Below, one piece after another: positions 34,423-47,356 of a DNA stretch of 64,000 nt (positions within the stretch are counted from its first letter, which is position 1; each line of letters begins with the position of its first letter). Under the pieces are notes generated by a model. It was given only the letters and a program-made list of their open reading frames with translations, searched no databases and was not told the DNA's origin. The translations under genes were made by a program, and so were the position numbers. The DNA comes from Zygnema cylindricum (Eukaryota; Streptophyta; Zygnematophyceae; Zygnematales; Zygnemataceae), in NCBI GenBank assembly GCA_037447655.1, contig JBBHKE010000167.1:1-64000 (forward strand), in the 5' to 3' direction.

Positions 34423-36866
34423 ATGAGGCAACAGAATGGTGCACTCCCATGGACTGCAGTTCCTTGGGCAGTTCTTCTTCTTCTTACCCTAACCGTGGTT
34501 AGCTTTACGCCAGTTTCAAGTGCTCCTAATTTCGGTGAGAATGTGAACAAACCCTGGGCCTTTCCCTGGCTTAAATGCAGTAAACCGGCTGAGACACCGG
34601 AACAAATTAACGGATAAATTTGGCATTTCGTGAGAACTTGTACAGTGAAGTCGTACAAAATATTTCATGATGTTTTAGAAAACTGTGAAACCATCGATTG
34701 TGTCATGCAGATGTTCTTATGACAGAGAATTTGTCATTTTCCCTGTATTATTAGACTATGGTTCTTTGATCGCAATGCATTCATAACAAAGACAATAGAC
34801 AGGTTAGGAACCTATGCCTAAGAATAAGAGAGGCGTTCTAAAAAGCGGAAGGCTTCTTATTACTCGCTTTTCCAAAGGCACACCATCTACATTGTCGCTA
34901 AGGGCAATTCTCCATTGTAACGGAGAGTCCTTCGTTAAGCTTGCCGTGCGTAATAATGGTTCAATAACAGAATTCTATCTGTCGAATTTTTTGTTCGAGG
35001 GGAAAAGTGCTTGTGGGTCCGTTAACACCTTCCGCTAACAAAGGGCTCTTTGTTACAATGGACAATTGCCCTAAGAGAAAAGGTGGTCGGGTTGTACCCT
35101 AATGAAAAATGTGGAATGTGCCCATATTTTATGGTCAAACTTCTAAGAGTCTGAATATTAATGTAATTTGCGCAATTGGAGCACTTCAGGGGATATGAGC
35201 CCCGGCCCTAATGACTGCCTCAGAATTTTTGGCTTTATTCCAAAGTACAAACATGTGATATTCTTGCACTTTTCTATTTTTTTGCCACTGCTCATATGTT
35301 GCACAGGCGAAGTTTTCAAAAGGAATTCTGAAGTTCTAAAGAAAGATTATTGTGAGAAGCTGAGTTACATTCTGGTTTTCTTGATGCTTTTTTTGCAACA
35401 ATTTTAAACTTCTTGTTTCATTCAAGCAGGAAAGTAAAGGAGTTCACATGACTGAAGTGTATGGTTGTAGTCACTCACAGTTTTTTTTTTTTTTAAGCAA
35501 TTGTTGAAGTTGTACGTTGGCCATAGTTTTTCTCATCAGTCAGCCTATCTATTAGAGGTCCTTTCAAAAATCGCACAGGTACTCTTTTTCAAGTGAATTC
35601 ATCATCAAGAGATTTTTCTCTTGTCGATGTTCTCGGAAAGCTATTTGTTATTGAATGCTGTCTCTTTCATGGGTTAATGTGACCTGGAATTGCACATTAA
35701 TGTTTACGAAACTTCCTCTCTATCAAACTAATGTTCCGATGAGATTATGGACGTGGCTCAGAACCCTTTGTTTAACAAAAAACCCTTTATTAAACAAAAA
35801 ACCTTTACGTTTTTGGCATACGCAGGATGTGCCAGTCAGTTGGACCAGCATCTCTTTTGGCAGGCGTCCAATTACACTTCACCGGCCGTCCTTGTGAAGG
35901 CAATGAAAGAGTACGAGGAATATCACAGCAACTGTCGGAAGCAAGAAGCAGAATATGAAAGTGATGAGGAATTTGGGCGGGCATTAATGGGGAGAGGAAA
36001 GTCTCCTTTGGCATGTCAATACTTGGTCTGGTATTCCCCTTTTGACGGCTTGGGAAATCGCCTTTTGTCCCTTGTTTCCACATATGTTTTGGCAATTTTG
36101 ACGAAGCGGGTGTTGGTACTTGATCGACAATGGCCTGTGGAGAAGCTTTTCTGTGAGCCATTTTTAGGGTCATCATGGCTTTTACCACTTCCTGTCCGTA
36201 CAGATTTGATGTTTGCTGAAGCGAAACCATGGAATGATTGGGTTATGGATGGAGTTAAGGCGAGGGCAGGGAAGAATGTGACTGCATCCCCTCCTGCAGT
36301 AAAGGTAATTGTTAATCATGATGACAATATCAAGTTTTTTTGTCCGAGTGAACTTGAGCGGCTCAAAGAAGTTCAAGTTCTTCTCATCTTGTCGAACCAA
36401 TACTACGTTCCGGGGGTTGTACTACACTAAATACCGCACTAAAATGGAAGAACTGTTTCCTGACCGCCTCATTTTCACACCGACAGGGAGGAAGCTTTTG
36501 AATCCTACGAAGAAAATATGGGAGAGAGCATCTGATGTCTTTTATCGGTATCTGAAACCGGCTGGTCGTCGCCTCGGTCTTCAGCTGAGGACCAAGGGCC
36601 AGCCATGGAGACGAGAGAAAAGTGCGAGGCTTGATAAATGTGCTCAGAGGCTCGGTCTTCTCCCTCCACCCCTTGACAGGAAAAGTAAAGGAGGAGTGGT
36701 ATTCCCACGTCTGCCCGATTCTGCGACATTTGTAGCGAGTTTGAAGCGGGACTTCTACTTCCACTTAAAAAACGCATATGTGATCAATCCCAGAGAACAA
36801 GCTCGCAGAGTTAGTGTCCCCCTACCTCTCTTTTGTGGCTCGCGACCATGTGAAGCTTTCTTTTGA
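34423..36866 (+). pseudogene. Xyloglucan alpha-1,2-fucosyltransferase (GT37), frameshifted and truncated
   Basis: Exon 1 is 34423-34579 and exon 2 starts at 35826. The enzyme would add fucose from GDP-fucose to xyloglucan galactose in the Golgi. The start gives a 9-residue tail, then a signal anchor (about 11-33) as in type II Golgi enzymes; ATG 34336 is an alternative. Family motifs are CQYLVWYSPFDGLGNRLL, the FCEPFLGSSWLLP block, NQYYVPG and the IGIQIR-like LGLQLRTKGQPW. A run of five G at 36412-36416 puts the remainder in another frame; one G fewer would restore the family frame. The family C-terminus of roughly 110 residues, including SAWSTFGYVAQ, is missing. The match is lost after about 36809 (a GTTAGT donor-like site). 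Pseudogene, recent break or assembly error remain possible. Confidence 0.82.
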
Positions 36867-36919
36867 GGTCAGAGTTTACCAATCACACTTAACCTATAGA
36901 CGAGCCACTTGATTTGCAG
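36810..36919 (+). other. Junction between fucosyltransferase and UBP14
   Basis: Left of 36810 is fucosyltransferase coding sequence ending at a GTTAGT donor-like site. Right of 36919 is a UBP14 internal exon with a TTTGCAG acceptor. The 110 bases between could be two intron halves fused by a deletion. Splicing these sites together would not keep the UBP14 frame. No target duplication or transposon terminus was seen here. Confidence 0.5.
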
Positions 36920-39900
36920 ATGTATATTCATATCCAGAAGATGATGCAGTGGAAGACCCACTTTTGGCACAACATTTGGCACATTTTGGCATCGATTTTT
37001 CGTCTCTACAGAAGGTGCGTGATTGACAACACTGTAGTCTAAAATTATAGTTTAAAATTGTGGTTAACTTTTTGCCTTGCCGTTGCGGTTCCAGATAAGA
37101 TATGAAATGGCTGGAATGGAATTTAAATGGTCTCCTGGTGGCAGATCAAGTTTGTATATGCCCATGACACATTAAGGGCTGAAGCCTACTGTGCCACTTT
37201 TTCGAGTCATTTTATGCCCATTTCCTGTGATTGTTTGATACCTGACAGTCCCAATCATAGTCCTACCGTCTTAAGCCCATTGAGAACTGGTCATGTGGTG
37301 ACCTGAACCTGGCCTGATGGGCCCCTGACCTAGCTCTGCAGTTCTTTCTCCCTCTCCCTCTCGCTCCCCCTTGCCCTCCCCCGAAAATTTGATGGTACAT
37401 GCGGTACATGAAAATTCTTTCCTGTGGGTAATTGGGAATTCATTAGGCTAACGTAGCGTACTGTACTGAGAGAACATTTCAGCCTTAACGGCTTGAGAAA
37501 CAACATATATGAGTAGTATGGAAACAAATGCACGGTACTGATGATATCGCGATATCTATATTGATATGTCGCGGTTTGATGATAACACCTAGCTTCTCGA
37601 TATATCGACTATCGAGACCCTTCCAAGAAAGTACATGTGGTTTTCCGGCAAAACCTGTTCCTATGCAACACTAAGTATTATTGATACTAATTTCGCTTCA
37701 ATACTAATAATTCCTTTGCACTAATAGTGATGGGTAGTGACCCATCACTAAAAGTGTTAAACATTTCCGGGCAGTCAAATTACTTTTCCTCATTTACGTT
37801 CTCTTACGGTTTTGAATTGTGACATTACAATTGGAAGGTAAGAACCCGATCTTTTGATTGCTTCTTTCGAGAAAGAGAACCCAATCGTTAATCATAAGTT
37901 CAAATGCCTTAAACTGCTCGAAAAATGCGTAACTTGAAGTTTGGCTAACAGATGGCCTGTGGTGGATGGCTTTGGCTGCTCACAGACAGAAATGACAACA
38001 GCAGAAAGAGAACTCGACCAAAATATGAAGTTTGAGTGGAACCGTATTCAAGAAAAAGGCAAAGATCTGGAACCTCTTTTTGGCCCAGGCTATACTGGTC
38101 TCGCCAACCTTGGGAACAGGTGAAGCACAAAAACCCCCCTTTGGTATTGTTGTTTGAATATTTCTATCTCTTTACTTTTGCAATTCTTGTTGAACTTTTG
38201 TTGTATTTTCCATGTGCTCTTGTCCAATGCATCACTATGGAACGTAAATCGGATTGAAAATACAATCTTTTCAATAGAGGATTCGACATGGAACAATCGA
38301 GTAATCGAGTAGTTAAACGAATGACGTATAACTATCTCACTGTTTCTGGAGGACAGTTTTAGGTTCTGGAACTTTTAGTTTTTTCATACAAGATAATGAA
38401 AAATGCCCGAACTTCAATTGATGGTCTGTGATTGCAGTTGCTATTTGGGATCAGTTATGCAAGTGGTATTTTCCACGACGCATTTCAGCAACAGGTTTGT
38501 TTTCTTTCCACTTTTTGTTTTTTTTTCACTTTTTCTGGCTAGAGAGACCTGCAAAGTTTTGAGTTATAGCTATCATCACCAACATGTTAAATGGAGCATT
38601 TGGCCATCATAGTACACCGCCCATCACTATCAGAGCTAATAAGTTATTAGAGTTAAGAATTTATAAATAACTATACTAAATCATGTTTTGCCACGTGGCT
38701 CATTATGGCCCAATTAAGTAGATGGTGTTGTTAACACTAATGTATGGTTTTGAGTCAAAAAAAAACTCCTTTGGATTTGACTGATTGACTCTATTAGCGG
38801 TTGGCAGTGCTTTAAATACTAATACGTGTAGATCCGAAGTCTGTCATTCATATTAGTAGCAACATGCAGTGTGGATTTTAACTTTCTCTATTTCGCTCCC
38901 ATGTTTCCTTGTTTATGGAAAAATGTACACAAGTTATATCCATAAAGAAATAAATGAGGCATAAAATAATGGGCTTGGGCTTTTAAGACCTTGTGGACGA
39001 TGGGGAACGTCAGGTGGGCTTAATTGTACTTGCGGAAACCCTTTAGAACTGGTTAACACTAGTAATAGAATAAAAAGGAGACGAATATCTCTCCAAAGCA
39101 TCAAATCATAGACAGAGTTTTAGATAGCTTAAAAAGAAAAGGTCTGTTTTCATGTCAAATTTTGTTTTGATGTATAAGAAAATTGTAAAATTTGCATAGG
39201 AGTTCCTGAGAAGATTAAAGTTAGAAACTGTGAAGATGGCAACAAAAATTTAGACTCTAACATTTAGGTTTTGAAAAATTTGGACCTTTTCCCAGATGTG
39301 AAGATAGGCTAGAGGATCGCTATACGCTGGGTTCCCTTGTTATTTTTTCTTGAAGTTAGTAAAGTTATTCCCGTGTCACAACTTTTTTGCTTTTGTTTCT
39401 CGCAATCTCTGCAACATTGTTGAAATAGTTGAATCGTTGATGTATAGTTAAATTATTTTTTGGAAGAAACAGTCTAAAAAGCAATGTTTCAGTCACAGTA
39501 CACCGCTATCGCTATTAAAGCTAGTGAATTATTGGCGAAAACACGTTATTAAAATTAGTGACACTATATTATGTTAGAGAATTATTTGCGTCATGTCTTT
39601 AATAAAGTTGACTGCACTATTTTTTTTTCCATGAGGTTCATTATGGGCCACTTCATTAAAATAGTGTTGTTCACACTACTTTCTGTTTTTGGGTCAAAAA
39701 ACACTCACTCGAATTAGAGTGGTAAACTCTAATAGCGATTCAGGGTGTCGGTCATCAGAGAAGTTTATTCCATGTACTCTTAATACTACTGGGGTAAGTT
39801 TATCCCCTATACTCTTAACACTAATGGGATAAGTTTATTGTTTATGCTCTTAACGCTATTGAGGTAAGTATACTTCAGAGACTCTTAACACTATTGGGAT

Positions 39901-42900
39901 AAGTTTCTTCCATATACTTTTAACACTATTGGGGTAAGTTATTCCTGATGCTCGTAACTCTATTGGGCTATGTATGTTTTAGACACTCTTAACACTGTTG
40001 GGATAGGTTTATGTCATATATTCTTAACACTATGTGGGTGTACTGGCAGGTATTATGAAGCGTTGAAGTTGGAGGATGCTTTCCAATCTTCACCTCCAGA
40101 TCCCACAATGGACTTTAACACTCAAATGTAAGGATGGCTTCTTTGGATGTTTAGGGTCTTTTAGGGGTTTTTAGGGTTTTTTAAGGATCTTTTTCCAGTC
40201 CGGTTTTAGTAGCTTTTGTTGTCCTATCAGATATGTACTGTTGGGGACATTTTATATAAGTGCAAGGATGTGGTAAATTGTTCTTGGCAGTTTTAGGGTT
40301 TCTATGGTTGTTGATATCATTTCGTATTTTGACCCGCAAAGAAAGTGTCAGTTACTTCTTATATTGTTAATAGTGTTGATTTTCTCTGTCACACTCGCTG
40401 GAAATCAATCTGACGATTGCGATGGGATGGTAAGATTCTTGTCTTCCAATAAGATTCTTGCCTTCCCATAAGATTCTTACCTTACCATAAAATTTGTATC
40501 TTCCAATAAGATTCTTAATTTTGGATAAGATTCTTACCTTTCAATAAGGTTCTTACCTTCCTATGAGATTCTTACCTTCCAAAAAGATTCTTACCTTCCA
40601 AAAAGATTCTTACCTTTCAATACGATTCTTACCTTTCAATAAGATTCTTACCTTCCAATAAGATTCTTACCTTCCAATAAGATTCTTACCTTGTAATAAG
40701 ATTCTTACCTTCCAAAAAGATTTTTACCTCCTAATAAGGTTCTTACTTTCCAATAAGGTTCTTACCTTCCGGTAGGCTGTCTCCAAATGGAAATCCGACA
40801 CTGTGCGCGGACAAAAGTTGATTTTCATTAGTGGGAAAAACATCAACGCTAATGATGGTACATTGTGTAGCACATTCAGTAGGAAGACATTCGAATATCT
40901 CTCAAAAAAAATAGTTCTTTGTTGCCTGTATTTTTTCTTTAATTGGAAGGTTAATTTTCACAATGTACATCTTTTGTATAGAGACAACACAAAATTTTTA
41001 AGTTCTTGTTTGAGATGCAGGGATATGTTTTTGTCTTTTCTGTTTAAAATATGTGATTCTTTTGAAGAATTTTGGTCTGAGAGAGATTAAACCAAGATAT
41101 GACCCACATATTTTCTTAGTCTAGGTCTCGGTTTGGAGATCTTTGTGCATTTCATCAAGTTCATATTTTGTGTTGATGTCATTTTATCAATGGGTTGCTA
41201 ATATGGTTAAAAAAAAAAAAAATTGCAGGGCAAAACTTGCAAACGGGCTCCTGTCGGGAAAATATTCTATTCCTGCTGAAGCGGTGTGTTCTCTGTCCCT
41301 CGTTTCCTCTCCCTCTCCCTCCCCCTCTCTCTCTTCCTTCCCCCCCCCCCCCCCTCTATCCATTCCATCCATCCATCCATCCCCCATCCATCCATCCATC
41401 CCCTCCATTCCATCCATCACCTGATCCATCAGATCATCATCAGTCCATTCAGAATCGCGATGTTTAGTGTCTATGTTTTTTGGGTGTTTTATATGGGACA
41501 GGTGGCGGATGAAGATGGGAGAGATGGGGCTTCTTTGGTACTTTTCTAACACTTTATATCCACATTGTGATACAGTTATTCTTTTTTTGTTTTGTTACTC
41601 TTTTTTTATTTTTTTTTCATTTAAAAATTCTTGCCGTAAGAGGTTCAAAGGCTCCACGAGTAGCATCTGTTTGCTAAAAAAGAAAAGAGTTTGGAGGTGT
41701 ATGATTTGAGCAAGGAAGCTTTTTTTTTTTTTTTTTTTTAGTAGATTTTGTTTTAGAGTTTCAAGGTCGAAGTGAAAAAGATCTGCAAATACTGCATATT
41801 GCCAGTGTAGGTTTTCTCTTCAGGCTTTTTTGAAAGGCTTATTTTAAGGCTTTTTTTGAAGGCTCTTTTTTAAGGATTTTTGGGAGGGAGGGGGGAGGAG
41901 AGAGGGAGGATTGAGGAGAGGGGGAGGAGAAGAGGGGGGAGAGGAGAGGGGGGAGAGGACAGGGGGGAGAGGAGAGAGGAGAGAGGAGAGAGGATAGAGA
42001 CGGTGAGTGTATCGAATTTTCATGCGAGGGGGAGAGAGACATGGAGAGGGAGGAGATAGGGGTGGGAAGGGGAGGGTAGAGGATGGGGAGGGGGTGAAAG
42101 GTAGACCTGGATTCATCACAGGGAAGAGAGAGGGAGAGGGAAGGAGAGGTAGGGCAAGAAGGGGAGACCTGGATTTTTAACCGGTTGGAGAGGCGGGAGT
42201 GAGAGAGAGGGAGGATGAGAATGCGAGCGACAGAGGAGAGCGAGAATGGACCTAATTGAAAGACTGAGAAGGAGAGAGAAGGAGAGGTAAGGAAAGAGAG
42301 GGACATTTTTACTTTTCCATTTGAGTTTTTTTTTTTTCTTTATATTTATTCGTTCAAGTTTTCTTCCCCTCCCCTCCCCCCCTCCTTTGTTTTGTTTTTT
42401 GTTTTAGGGCAGGCAGAGAGGACCTTCTGACCGGCCAGAAAGAATTTTTTGTGGCTGCCCAAGAATCAAAAAAACTGCCTGGAACTGGAAAAAAAGGCGA
42501 AAAAAATATGAAAACGGATGGAAACAAGGAAACTGAGACTTCAAATGAGGAGAAAGAAACTTTGGGAGGTCAAAATATTAAAAAAAAATTGGGTACCCAG
42601 GGGGATTTGGGATTAGACTTATTTTTACCTACCCCTTTAACTCCAATTCAAGGAATAATAGGAATTGGGATTTTGGGACTGACTGTTATCGCTTTCGGAA
42701 AAAGTTCTCTGGAACTTTTTCCCGAAAATATTTTGTTCTTCCTTCAGGTACCTTTTTTTTTTTTTTTAATCATTAAATGGCAACGGCTTGTCGATTTTTG
42801 CAGTTGGGACTATTAACGTAAAATATACGGAACCTTTGGACTTTTTTTTTCTCAAAAAAACTCGTATTCTCATTGTGTCGTTTTTTGTTTTTTTGTTTGT

Positions 42901-45900
42901 TTTTTTTTTTTTTTTTTTTTAGTAGATTTTGTTTTAGAGTTTCAAGGTCGAAGTGAAAAAGATCTGCAAATACTGCATATTGCCAGTGTAGGTTTTCTCT
43001 TCAGGCTTTTTTGAAAGGCTTATTTTAAGGCTTTTTTTGAAGGCTCTTTTTTAAGGATTTTTTTTAGGGTTTTTCCATGTGACACATCGGTCAATTGGGC
43101 AATGGCAGGGTCAGGATGGCATTCCACCAAGAATGTTTAAAAACCTTATTGGTCAAGGACATCCCGAGTTTTCTACTTCTCGTCAACAGGTGAGAAACAT
43201 GTTGTAAAGAGAAGCTATCCGTGCTATCGTGAACCGAGAATATTTTCGACTTTTTGTACATTATGACAAAAAACGTCAAAAGGATAAGCCTGTCGATAGC
43301 CTCTTGATAGCCCCGTTGATTTAAATTATGGAGGGAGAAAAAAAAAAGAGTTGTTGTGACGCGTATTATTTGAGAAATATGTCATACATTAAAAGCTATT
43401 CGTGTTTTTTTGTTTTTTTTTTGACCGAGAATGTTTTTGACTTTTTGTCACAAAATATGTCAAAGATGATAGCCTGTTGATAGCCTGTTGATTTAATCTT
43501 TAGTGAGAGCAAAAAAGGAGGTTTGTTGAGATGTGTATTTTTTGGGAAACATGTAGTAAAGAAAAGCTGTTCATGGCATCGTGAAACTCAAATGTTTCCA
43601 CTGTTTTGTCTGGTACGGTATTGACAAATGATGACAAAATATGTCATAAGGATAGCCTGTTGATCTAAACTTATGGAGAGGACATGAAAAAGTTTTGTTG
43701 TGAATGTGTGTTTTGTATTTCTGTGATGTGTGTTTTGTATTTTTGTGATGTGTGTTTTGCAACTTTGTGATGTGTGTTTTGTAACTTTGTGATTTTGCGA
43801 CGTGTGTTTTATAATTTTGTGATGTATGTTTTGTGATTTTGTGATGTGTATTTATCAGGACGCGCTGGAATTTTACCAGTACCTCCTGGAGCAAGTGGAA
43901 CGTAGTCATACAAAGGATTCAGGTGCTGTCAAGGACCCATCTCTCTGTTTCCGTTTCCGTGTGGAGGAACGGATTCAGTGTGGGGCATCTGGAAGGGTCA
44001 AGTACATGGAACGAACCGACAACATGCTTTCCCTCCCCATTCCACTGGATGCTGCCGTTAATAAAGGTTATTACTTTTCCTTCTTGGTTTGGTTTGTTTT
44101 ATACTCTTTTAGCCATAATTTAAATCTGCAATAACAATCGGAAACGTTATATGCGGTACTCCATGCATTATACGCGTATTTTTTGCTTTTCCGGGTATAG
44201 TGCGGGTATAGAATGGGGTTACCGCGTATAACGTTTCCAATTGCTTTTGCAAAATAGAGCTATTCTTCTTGACTTGCTTTTGCTTGGATTCACTTCAAAT
44301 TTGCAACTCATTGGATGGAAAATTTGGACTCTATTAAAGGGAATAAGCAAGAGGTGGTAGTGACAAGGTGGTCTCGTGGGTGGTCTTACAGAGGAGATGG
44401 CTTCCTTCGATGAAAAACGTAACAAGGTTGGGGAAGTGTAAGTCCCATAATCCTTTTTTTTATGAAAGAGCAGCTGTTACATCGTTGTCTTTTTCACTTT
44501 TTGGGAATAGATTGCCACTGCAGTTGAAGCCAAAGTAAAATTTGCATTGTGGTACGAAAGTCTCATAGTTTTAATGTCCAAAAAGGTATGGAAATGTTAT
44601 TCTACTCTCGTATTATTCGTGGAAAACCTGTGCAATAAGGGTATATAAGACGGGCCCTCCAGATATAGCTTTTCCATGCATTTTTCCCCTTTTGAACTAT
44701 GGTATGGTTTGTTTCTTAGACACCTGTCAGTATTTTGACTGGTCAATGTTTTGTGTTATAGAGGCGACGCAGAAACAGTTCGACCGCGTGTTCCTCTTCA
44801 AGCATGTCTTAATGCCTTCAGTAGTCCAGAAGAGATAACCGGCTTTTATAGTTCTGCGATTCATGGGAGAACTACAGCTCTCAAGTATGCCTACTTTACT
44901 TCCCTTCCTTCATGGCATACAGTGATTTTGGCAGAGTTAGTAACTTTGAATTGTTGAAATGTTTAAAGGATTTCGCTTTTAACTATTATTGAGAAGAGAT
45001 AATCCGTTGTCATAGTTCTGCAATTCAAGGGAAACCAACAGCTCTCAATTGGGCACACTCTACTTCCCTTGACTGCATACCGTGGTTCTGGCAAGAGACA
45101 GAAAATTGGAAGGTTTAATGTCCTTGCTTTCAACTTTTAGTGAGAAAGTTTATTGAGACAGTTTGTTTCAACTATTATTGAGGCAAACGTCTAACAAACT
45201 ATTTTGTTCATTCCTGAGTCGATTCTTTTTGAGAGGAATTGCTGGCATTGCGGTAACTGCAAGCTCAAAGTTCCTCATCTGAATTATTTGAGCAGTTTGC
45301 AGCAAGGATTTAAGAAACCTCTAGTATTTTTGGAGCAACTTATGAACACATTATTTTTGAACTACTATCATTAAAGGTTTTTTTTAGGCAAGATTTAATA
45401 TCATTTGTTACTATAAAAATATGATTTAAATTGGGCATTATCTCTGTTTTTTTCTCTTTTACATTATGTACAGTGAAATGTCAGGCTTCTCTTTGGCTCT
45501 GAATAAAGGGTTTTTTAGGGTTTGAGTGTGCAGGACGGTTCGACTTTCCACATTTCCTGATTATTTGGTATTACACATGCGAAAATTTGTATTGGTGGAC
45601 GGTTGGGTTCCTAAGAAATTGGGTAAAGTTTTTTTTTCACTTTCATCGTTGTCTATTTAGTGTTAGTCTTGCCATATTAAATCACTAGACTGAACAGACA
45701 ACTGGTATTCTCAAAGGGAGAGTCTTTGTATAAAGTCACGAGGAGTGTTGTGAGCAGTATTTCTTGAAATGAATGTTTTTTTGTTATTTTTTTGAAGAGT
45801 TTGTTTTATGGCAGTCCATTAAGATCCTGTGGTATTATGGTATTATTGGCATATGGTATTTGGTTATTGATAAAAAAAAAAAAACGGTTGATGGTAAACT

Positions 45901-47299
45901 ATCTGAGTCCATGGAAATAAAATAAAATAAAAAAAACAAAAACAAAAAAGTAATTGTTTATAAAAGATGTGTGTTCATAAAAGGTTTTTGTTATGGGCTC
46001 ATATGCAGATGTATTTTTGGATGTCCCGGATGAATTGGATTTGACTTCATTGCGCAGTTCTGGGCGGCAACCTACGGAAGAACTCTTGGAGGAAGGTGAG
46101 GGATTTTGTAACATTTTTTTTTTCAGGACACTCATACAGCATACAATATCCACCCTGTTCAACTCGAATCTGTTCAACGATTCCTTTTTTCCTATTCTTG
46201 TTTTGTTCTTATTCTATTCTTTTCAACTACTTCTATTCTTTGTAGTTTGAGAATTGAGCTTCTACTGTTCTGACTTTTTCAGGATTTAAACTCTTATCAA
46301 TGCATTTTTTGTGAAAATTGTGAACTATCTGTATGCATGAATAGTTTCTTTATCTTAATTACATCTTCGGCCTCATGTGATTCCTTGTGTAATTCCTTCC
46401 TTTCGATTTTCAAAAATATTAGGCGTGTACTTTCCTAGGTTTTTAACGTTTTACGACAACGATATTGAACTTGTTTAATTTGGTCGTCCTCTAATTATTT
46501 TCAGTTAACTATTTTCAGTCCATTAGTGATCGATGTTGTGTTTGGAACTAGTAGGGTCTTTCTTATGGTGAAAGACACCCTTTAAGTACATGTACTGTAA
46601 GGGTTGTACCGCTTCTTTCTGGCTCTTTGGAGAGATATCCACAGTCAGGAAAGTATTGGTAAATACAATGCTAACTCTTCTCACATTCAAAAACGAGGTG
46701 TTTTTCTCTTATTATAAGACGGCAAATTCCGACTCTATCTGGATGTACACCTTGAATCGTTATTATCGTCAATAACACTAATTCGGTTGTTTTTGCCCTC
46801 CGACCACAAGGTAGTGTTAGTATATTAATTGTCTTTTTCTTAACGCAAATACTTTAAACTTTTTAAAAACAGCCACGTCAGTTGCAACTGGAATAAAATT
46901 GATAACGCTGTATAAACCTTGTGCTACTTTTTCTTTTCTACTCTAATAAGGATTCACGGTATGGTCCAGCAGATAGTGGAGGAGAAGGGCAAACTGCGCC
47001 GCAAAATGCACCAATTCCAGAGGAGGCCATAGTTTCTCAACTTATGGATATGGGTTTTCCACGAAATCGTTGTGAACTTGCGGCGTTACGAACTTCAAAT
47101 GTCGGATCAGAAGAGGCCATGAACTGGTTACTTGCACATATGGAAGACGCTGGTGGGTTATTTTTCATTTTGTTGACATTGATGAATGTAGGTATGTATT
47201 TAGGTAGGTAGGCAGGTGTGTATGTATGTAAGTAGTATTTTATGCATTGTGTATTGTAAATAATATATGTAGGTGTGTGTGTGTGTGTGTGTGTGTGTC

Positions 47300-47356
<57 letters not shown>

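Noticed and set aside
34814-35038. A 74-codon open frame in the fucosyltransferase intron
   Set aside because: No family resemblance and no splice link that keeps the fucosyltransferase frame.
36423-37074. A fucosyltransferase-UBP14 fusion protein by splicing 36809 to 36920
   Set aside because: The joined frame does not read the UBP14 sequence and soon meets a stop at about 37042.
40432-40770. Regular short repeats resembling a CRISPR array
   Set aside because: Units are contiguous and degenerate with no unique spacers, and they lie in an intron of a plant gene.
41187-42306. Pro/Ser-rich minus-strand frames around UBP14 exon 5
   Set aside because: They come from purine/pyrimidine tracts in the introns.
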